Origin: Burkholderiales bacterium
Lineage (GTDB): Bacteria; Pseudomonadota; Gammaproteobacteria; Burkholderiales; Casimicrobiaceae
Assembly (NCBI GenBank): GCA_025354075.1
Contig: JANXNO010000515.1
Coordinates: 1-11,442, forward strand
Reading direction: 5' to 3'
DNA length: 11,442 bases
The notes under the pieces are model-generated. The model saw only the letters and a list, made by a program, of their open reading frames with translations, was not told the origin of the DNA and did no database searches. Within the stretch, counting starts at the first letter, position 1. Every line of letters starts with the position of its first letter. Shown here piece by piece: positions 7,033 through 11,442 of this stretch. Made by a program: the position numbers and the translations under genes.

Positions 7033-8127
7033 ATGACTGATCGCACTATCCACCCCGACATCCTCCACCGTTGGGTGGCCGATATTTTCCTGGCTTCTGG
7101 TTCAACGGAGCATGAGGCGAAACTCACTGCTGACCATTTGGTTCTCTCGAACCTCAGCGGCCACGATTCGCACGGCGTAGGCATGGTGCCGCGCTATGTG
7201 AAATCCATCGCGGCGGGCGAGCTGGTGCTTAATCAGCAGGTTGACGTGATCACCGATTCCGGCAGTTTGATGATCCTGGACGCTAAGCGCGGCATTGGGC
7301 AGAGCGTGACGCATCAGGCGATGCAGATTGCTATTGCCCGCGCTAAAGACACCGGCGTCTGTGTCATGGGGCTGCGCAATTCGCATCACTTGGGACGCGT
7401 TGGCCACTGGGCTGAGCAGGCGATTGTCGAAGGCCTGATTTCGATTCATTTCACCAATGCCGTGAGCCAGCACTGGGTCGCGCCATACGGAGCGGCTGAG
7501 GCGCGCTTTGTGACCAATCCGTTCACCGTGGGCATTCCGCGACCAGATATCGATGGCGGGCCGATTGTGCTCGACTTCGCGACCAGCGCCATCGCTCAAG
7601 GCAAGGTGCGTGTGGCGTACAACGCGGGCAAGAAGACGCCCGAGGGCGCGCTCATGGATCATGAGGGCAAGCTCACCACCAATCCCGGCGTGCTGTTCGA
7701 GCCCGTCGACGGGCGCATCGGCGCGCTGACCACGATGGCCGCGCACAAAGGCTACGCGCTGGCGATGGTGTGCGAATTGCTTGGCGCGGCGCTGACTGGC
7801 GGGCCTGTGACGATTCCCGCGAATCAGCCGAAGGCAGGCGTGTGGAACAACATGCTGACCATCGTGTTTGATCCAGCGCGCTTCGGGACGCAGAGCGCGT
7901 TCGAGCATTCAACACGGGACTTCGTGGATTGGGTGAAATCAGCGCGACTCGCAGACGGTCATGACGCGATCATGATGCCCGGCGATCCCGAGCGAAAATC
8001 ACGCAAGGCGCGCGCTGCGGCGGTGCCCATAGACGAGGGCACGATTGCCGAAATGGATGCGGCGGCGGCGACCGTTGCGACCAATGGCGGGAAGGGGCCG
8101 GGGGCGTTATCGCGGTTGATGGCCTGA
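7033..8127 (+). CDS. Malate/L-lactate dehydrogenase-family (Ldh_2) NAD(P)-dependent oxidoreductase
   Basis: A 364-residue member of the YlbC/AllD/YiaK-type dehydrogenases, which do not share the classical Rossmann fold and reduce or oxidise 2-hydroxy/2-keto acids, such as malate, lactate, ureidoglycolate, sulfolactate, 2,3-diketogulonate or cyclic imines. Visible marks are GHDSHGVGMVPRY (43-55) with catalytic-region S46-H47, GLRNSHHLGRVGHWAEQA (113-130), VAPYGAAEARFVTNPF (149-164), PIVLDFATSAIAQGKV (177-192) and TTMAAHKGYALA (233-244) with a cofactor-binding lysine. The true substrate cannot be read from sequence and the neighbours give no clear clue. ATG 7033 was chosen; a TTG at 7006 would start within the terminator stem. 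No Shine-Dalgarno is visible and the leuA terminator ends 14 bases upstream, so its promoter is unclear. It faces the DUF3047 gene convergently. Confidence 0.9.
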   Translation: MTDRTIHPDILHRWVADIFLASGSTEHEAKLTADHLVLSNLSGHDSHGVGMVPRYVKSIAAGELVLNQQVDVITDSGSLMILDAKRGIGQSVTHQAMQIAIARAKDTGVCVMGLRNSHHLGRVGHWAEQAIVEGLISIHFTNAVSQHWVAPYGAAEARFVTNPFTVGIPRPDIDGGPIVLDFATSAIAQGKVRVAYNAGKKTPEGALMDHEGKLTTNPGVLFEPVDGRIGALTTMAAHKGYALAMVCELLGAALTGGPVTIPANQPKAGVWNNMLTIVFDPARFGTQSAFEHSTRDFVDWVKSARLADGHDAIMMPGDPERKSRKARAAAVPIDEGTIAEMDAAAATVATNGGKGPGALSRLMA

Positions 8128-8153
8128 AACGTGCCGCTTGCGCGGATAGCCCC

Positions 8154-8189
8154 GTAGCCTGCATTCGCACGGTGATGCAAATGCAGGCT
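8154..8189 (+). repeat. REP-like palindromic element after the dehydrogenase gene
   Basis: GTAG (8154-8157) leads directly into an imperfect hairpin. AGCCTGCATT (8156-8165) pairs perfectly over 10 bases with AATGCAGGCT (8180-8189) across a 14-base loop. A GTAG tetranucleotide followed by a palindrome is the layout of REP elements mobilised by RAYT (REP-associated tyrosine) transposases. It lies in a convergent intergenic region, a usual REP site. Membership in a family would need further copies, and only one is seen here. Confidence 0.45.
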
Positions 8190-8205
8190 TCGACCCTGCG
8201 CGCCA

Positions 8206-8233
8206 GCACCGTGTTTCGGTGCATCAACTTTTT
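8206..8233 (+). terminator. Terminator-like hairpin in the convergent region
   Basis: GCACCG (8206-8211) and CGGTGC (8217-8222) form a perfect 6-bp stem with a TGTTT loop, followed after six bases by a run of five T (8229-8233). It is 79 bases after the dehydrogenase stop and suits termination of that gene. TTTCGGT (8214-8220) can alternatively pair with ACCGAAA (8234-8240), and TGATGCA (8173-8179) with TGCATCA (8220-8226). The rest of 8128-8348 holds no gene that I can support. Confidence 0.45.
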
Positions 8234-8348
8234 ACCGAAAACGCCGCTGCAATTGGGCTCTGACGGCTATTTGGCTATTAATCGACTTTATGCAGTTCTT
8301 GCGGGTAGCCCTAATTCAATACGGCACACAGCCCGATTTATGTAAAAG

Positions 8349-9119
8349 CTATGGTCGAGAAGTCAGCGTGATATCGCCGAATCGTGCGCTCGTCGTTTCG
8401 CCGGTATTGTCGGTGTCGACCATGATCGCAATTCCTGAAATGCGTGTTGGCTCTTCGCCAAACGCGCGCTTGTAGTCTTCATAAATATCGCGAGTAAAAG
8501 TTTTCCACTTGCCCACCGAATTCGGATCGGCATCAACCACAATTTTTTTCACCCGTTGCGTAAACGGGCTGGTGATAACGGCACCGAGCGCGGCTTTGTG
8601 TGTGAACACGTAGGACAACGCCGCGTGCGGCGGCGTTTCGCCGTAGAGCATATGGGCGACGGCGTTTTCAGCTTTTTCTTTCACGCCTGCGCGCTCGGGA
8701 TCAACGGCGAACGTGACATAAATGCGCGCAACGTAATCGTCGCCCCCCTTAGTGCGCGGATCACTGCTCGCGATGAGGCTGCCCGCCTTCCACTTGAAGC
8801 GCAGGATTGCGCTGATGCGCGCGTCAGCGTCGAAGCGGTGGATGAGCGCGCCCGCCGCTGCGTTGGCCGACCCTTCTAATACGGTAACGCCCAATTCGTC
8901 GTCGCGAACAAGCGCGTATCGGGTGGGATGTGGCGCGTAGCGAACGGGCTGGAAAGCCCAGTCTTTGGGCGTCGCACCCGGTGCCTGACTTGAAAACAAA
9001 GGGATCGACGCAGGCGGAGTTGCGCTGGCAAAGGCCGGTTCGGCCGCGTGGACTAAACCGGCGGCTAGCGAAACGGCCCACGTGGTAACCGCTAAAAGGA
9101 TCGGCGCAATATTTGCCAT
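8349..9119 (-). CDS. DUF3047 family protein, exported
   Basis: A 256-residue protein with an N-terminal signal peptide: the hydrophobic segment is about 4-24 and cleavage near AHA/EPAFA around 25-32 is likely, so it is probably periplasmic. The mature part matches DUF3047 by its conserved blocks: GDDYVARIYVTF (126-137), LSYVFTHKAALG (168-179), FTRDIYEDYKRAFGEEP (208-224) and IAIMVDTDNTGETTSARFGD (230-249). No catalytic function is established for this family. The many conserved aspartates near the end could bind metal or carbohydrate, but that is a guess. Its start lies inside the end of the ATP-grasp gene (28-bp overlap) with no Shine-Dalgarno, so it is likely translationally coupled. It is the last gene of the three-gene minus-strand operon. 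Confidence 0.85.
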   Translation of the reverse strand: MANIAPILLAVTTWAVSLAAGLVHAAEPAFASATPPASIPLFSSQAPGATPKDWAFQPVRYAPHPTRYALVRDDELGVTVLEGSANAAAGALIHRFDADARISAILRFKWKAGSLIASSDPRTKGGDDYVARIYVTFAVDPERAGVKEKAENAVAHMLYGETPPHAALSYVFTHKAALGAVITSPFTQRVKKIVVDADPNSVGKWKTFTRDIYEDYKRAFGEEPTRISGIAIMVDTDNTGETTSARFGDITLTSRP

Positions 9120-10450
9120 CGGGAGGGTGCTTCGGGTAAAGACTTGCCGTCAAAATCAAGATGCTCGCACACGTTGCGAAAACGGGTCATCATGTCGTTG
9201 TGATCCGCGCCTCCCATGTGCACTAGCGCGTAGCGATAGTTTCCGAGCCATTTCGTTTCGCGGGCGCGAGAAGTTGCATGCTTCAGATCGAGGAACAGTT
9301 GCGCATCAGGGTAGGTTCGAGCGAGCCATCCACGCTGATCCTCAGGCGGGGGGTGCTTGATGGCATCGCCAAATTCGCGGAACACGAAGCTCGCAGCAGA
9401 ACCGAATTTGCCGGCCCGATGCGGAAAGTGGGGCGGTTTACCGAGCGCCAACTCCAGCTCCAGCGCCCACAGGCTTTTGCCATCCACGCGCTCATACAAA
9501 TCGGAAAATTGCCCTGCCATGCGCGGGTTGATTTCGATGAGGGTGATGCGCTCAGTCTTGGTGTCGAAAAACAACTCGACATTGAAAAGGCCGTGCGTGA
9601 ACCCAATCGCCTCCACTGCACGTTTCGCGACCGATTCCAGTTTCGCGACGTGATCCGCGCTCAGCTGCGACGGATATTCAAAGCGCATGAATGACGTGGT
9701 GCCGGGATACATGACCGAGTCCACCGTGCCGAGCACGTGCACTTCGCCCGCATGCGCGTAACCGTCCACGCAGACCTGCAACGCGCCATCCACGCAGCCT
9801 TCGGCGATGAAGCAGTCAGCGTCGATTTCACAATCCAGATGCTTTGATGAGACGCGACGAAACGGCCAGGTCAGTCGTTTGATGATGATCGTTTCCCAAA
9901 CGCGAAACTTCAAATGCTCGCGCAGCGCAGCTTCATCTTTGCACCGTTTGGCGAGCACCGAGAACGCCGCTTTCACGGGCTTCACGAAGATCGGGTAATC
10001 AATCGTGACCGCCTTTGACACATCGGCGTCGTAGCGAAAACCGCAAAACGGTGGTACGTGTTCAGGCAACGATTCGCCGTGAATTTGTCGCGCCAGATAC
10101 TTATGTTGCGCGGTAAGCAGCGCCTTGAGTGGCGTGCCGGGCAAGCCGAGTCGTTCCGCTAACAAACTGGCGGAAAGCGCGCCAAATTGTTCTTGAGTGG
10201 AGGTGACTGCGGCGATTGTTCGATCACGATATTTGTGCGCCAGCCGGAGCACAAACCGTTCTACGTCAAACCATAACAGGCGCGCGTTTTCCGGGAAGGT
10301 GAAGAGGTCAAAACCTTCACGCACGAATTCGTATTCAGCATGCTGCGCGCCAAGCGGCGCAAGCGCAAGATCGTCATATTCCTGCGCGAACAATACGAGA
10401 ACGAGGGGCTTCATCAAGTTGGCCGGATGAGCGTGAACAACGCTAGGCAT
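9092..10450 (-). CDS. ATP-grasp superfamily ligase
   Basis: A 452-residue cytosolic protein of the carbamoyl-phosphate synthase / biotin carboxylase-like ATP-grasp fold, which uses ATP to make an acyl phosphate and join a carboxylate to an amine or thiol. An N-terminal domain (about 14-125) precedes the ATP-grasp core. PIFVKPVKAAFS (153-164) carries the nucleotide-binding K157, FIAEGCVDG (214-222) the adenine-site acid E217, and FNVELFFD (289-296) with LIEINPRMAGQF (304-315) the magnesium ligands E292, E306 and N308. All core residues look intact, so it should be active. The substrate is unknown. ATG 10450 was chosen for an upstream AGGCGGA ten bases away. ATG 10414 (MKPLVLVLFAQ) lacks such a site. 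A GTG at 10546 overlapping the stop of the upstream gene would add 32 low-complexity residues. It is the middle gene of the operon and overlaps the DUF3047 gene by 28 bp. Confidence 0.85.
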   Translation of the reverse strand: MPSVVHAHPANLMKPLVLVLFAQEYDDLALAPLGAQHAEYEFVREGFDLFTFPENARLLWFDVERFVLRLAHKYRDRTIAAVTSTQEQFGALSASLLAERLGLPGTPLKALLTAQHKYLARQIHGESLPEHVPPFCGFRYDADVSKAVTIDYPIFVKPVKAAFSVLAKRCKDEAALREHLKFRVWETIIIKRLTWPFRRVSSKHLDCEIDADCFIAEGCVDGALQVCVDGYAHAGEVHVLGTVDSVMYPGTTSFMRFEYPSQLSADHVAKLESVAKRAVEAIGFTHGLFNVELFFDTKTERITLIEINPRMAGQFSDLYERVDGKSLWALELELALGKPPHFPHRAGKFGSAASFVFREFGDAIKHPPPEDQRGWLARTYPDAQLFLDLKHATSRARETKWLGNYRYALVHMGGADHNDMMTRFRNVCEHLDFDGKSLPEAPSRWQILRRSF

Positions 10451-10545
10451 ACGTGTATCGTCCGCCTGTGGTTTTGGTGCAGGCGGCGATGCGGGCAGGT
10501 CGGTTCTTTCAAAAACCGTTTGACCAAGCGAGTCCAAAACGGGCA

Positions 10546-11355
10546 CTACTTCTTGTCGTTCAAGTTCCAGTCGTAATCGAGATGCGTGATGGCCACTTTA
10601 CCGGCCTTGATTTCTGCGCGCGCAGCAGGGTCATCGGCCAGCTTGTCAGCGTATTTGCCGAGCACGGCCTCGACCGAGCCAAAGCCTTTGTAGCCTTTGG
10701 TGAAGTCTTTTTTGTACCAGTCAAGCAGCTTGGTCACTTCAAGCTTTTTCGACTCGGCGTTGTAGCGATTGCGTGACCGATCCGAGAAAAATCGCGCCAT
10801 CGCGTCTTCTAGTTGCGCATCAATCTTGTCACCCGTGAACACTTCGTTACGCAACATCGGGCAGCCGATTGAGGCGCAGACGACGGCGACGTGAATGCGC
10901 GGATCGTTGAACACGCCTTCAGCGCGAATCATGTCGTGCTCGATAGTGTCAAGGTTAGTTTCTTTGCCAAACAAGTTGAAAAACTTGAGTGACCAGGGTT
11001 TGCTGAACGTACCCCCAAGATCACGAATGGATTTGACGTTTGGATACTTTGTGAGGATCAACTCGATGGTGTAAGCGTTATAGGCGTTAATCAGGAACGC
11101 CAGTTGCTGATTTTTGTTCCACGATTTGTATGTCGCTTCAGGCACGGCAGAAACTGCGTCAAGGTATGCCTTCAACGCAGCGCGATCTTTCGAAAATCCT
11201 GCGTAAGAAACCTGCGACGCATTGCCACTGTTGATGTATGTGACGTGCTTTTTAAGCAGGTCATCAAACGCCCTGTGCGACTGATCAAACTGGGCAAAGG
11301 CAGAAGAAGCGACGAGCAATACTGTCGCTGCGATGATTTGAATTAGTTTTTTCAT
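10546..11355 (-). CDS. DUF547 family protein, exported
   Basis: A 269-residue protein with a clear signal peptide: MKKLIQIIAATVLLVASS is followed by AFA and cleavage before QFDQ (about residue 21/22). The mature part carries the DUF547 marks: NKNQQLAFLINAYNAYTIEL (80-99), FNDPRIHVAVVCASIGCPML (149-168) with H155, C160 and C165, and the closing YDWNLND (261-267). The conserved Cys/His block suggests a thiol-based hydrolase or transferase, but the family has no firmly established activity. The ATG at 11355 was chosen for its canonical signal peptide and a purine-rich AAAGAAA upstream; an in-frame TTG at 11376 would spoil the signal sequence start. It is the first gene of the minus-strand operon, ending next to the ATP-grasp gene. 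A REP hairpin lies about 50 bases upstream of its start; no clear promoter was found. Confidence 0.88.
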   Translation of the reverse strand: MKKLIQIIAATVLLVASSAFAQFDQSHRAFDDLLKKHVTYINSGNASQVSYAGFSKDRAALKAYLDAVSAVPEATYKSWNKNQQLAFLINAYNAYTIELILTKYPNVKSIRDLGGTFSKPWSLKFFNLFGKETNLDTIEHDMIRAEGVFNDPRIHVAVVCASIGCPMLRNEVFTGDKIDAQLEDAMARFFSDRSRNRYNAESKKLEVTKLLDWYKKDFTKGYKGFGSVEAVLGKYADKLADDPAARAEIKAGKVAITHLDYDWNLNDKK

Positions 11356-11405
11356 TGTTGATTTCTTTCGTGACAATCTACTGACTGCGTAGCTAAGTGA
11401 TGGCT

Positions 11406-11428
11406 GTAGGAGCGGCTCCGCCGCGACC
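11406..11428 (+). repeat. REP element (GTAG type), near the window edge
   Basis: GTAGGAGCGGC followed by TCC and GCCGCGACC gives a GTAG head and a perfect GCGGC/GCCGC stem (11412-11416 with 11420-11424). This closely resembles the repetitive extragenic palindromes common in Pseudomonas, Xanthomonas and relatives (GTAGGAGCGGCTTCAGCCGCGA type), which are thought to be spread by RAYT transposases. No RAYT gene is in the window, and a paired inverted copy, if any, would lie beyond the right edge. Confidence 0.7.
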
Positions 11429-11442
11429 CACGCGCAATGAGC

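Noticed and set aside
7102..7908. 268-codon ORF antisense to the dehydrogenase gene
   Set aside because: Shadow of a clear coding sequence; no start signal, no recognisable domain, biased Arg/His composition.
8265..8279. Short direct repeat GGCTATT-T-GGCTATT
   Set aside because: Two 7-base copies one base apart in an intergenic region; too short to assign any role.
8290..8475. 61-codon plus-strand ORF between the dehydrogenase and DUF3047 genes
   Set aside because: Two thirds lie antisense to DUF3047, there is no ribosome binding site, and the product has no recognisable feature.

Overview
The window looks like a chromosomal segment of a betaproteobacterium, most likely Burkholderiales. The grounds are the gene families present (an EarP-type EF-P rhamnosyltransferase, a KDPG-responsive HexR beside zwf, a pssA-leuA neighbourhood, DUF3047), the moderately GC-rich codon use, and a GTAG-type REP element at the right edge. 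No prophage, insertion sequence, CRISPR array, tRNA or rRNA is visible. All assignments come from reading the translations; no database search was run.

Layout. (1) 1-455, minus: the N-terminal part of earP, which runs off the left edge. (2) 607-4093: a central-carbon block. tal (transaldolase, minus) and zwf (glucose-6-phosphate dehydrogenase, plus) diverge from a 110-bp region carrying two inverted repeats, and hexR (RpiR/SIS regulator) follows zwf after 26 bp with a strong ribosome binding site. This reads as a self-regulated pentose-phosphate / Entner-Doudoroff entry module in which HexR probably acts on the shared tal/zwf control region. (3) 4158-6967: pssA (phosphatidylserine synthase), then a 248-bp gap, then leuA (long-form 2-isopropylmalate synthase). 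The gap holds a good sigma70-like promoter whose predicted start falls on the ATG of a 35-codon, leucine-rich ORF. This is a plausible leaderless leu leader peptide and the most interesting regulatory feature of the window. (4) 6999-7018: a strong terminator-like hairpin, followed closely by a malate/L-lactate dehydrogenase-family gene (7033-8127). (5) 8128-8348: a convergent intergenic region rich in inverted repeats, with one REP-like hairpin and one terminator-like hairpin. (6) 11355-8349, minus: a three-gene operon of a secreted DUF547 protein, a cytosolic ATP-grasp ligase and a secreted DUF3047 protein. The last two genes overlap by 28 bp. I know of no function for this set, and it is the best candidate here for an undescribed pathway. 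(7) 11406-11428: a REP hairpin upstream of that operon.

No stretch over 300 bases lacks a gene. The many long ORFs antisense to leuA, the dehydrogenase gene, tal and the ATP-grasp gene are judged to be shadows of GC-rich coding sequence.
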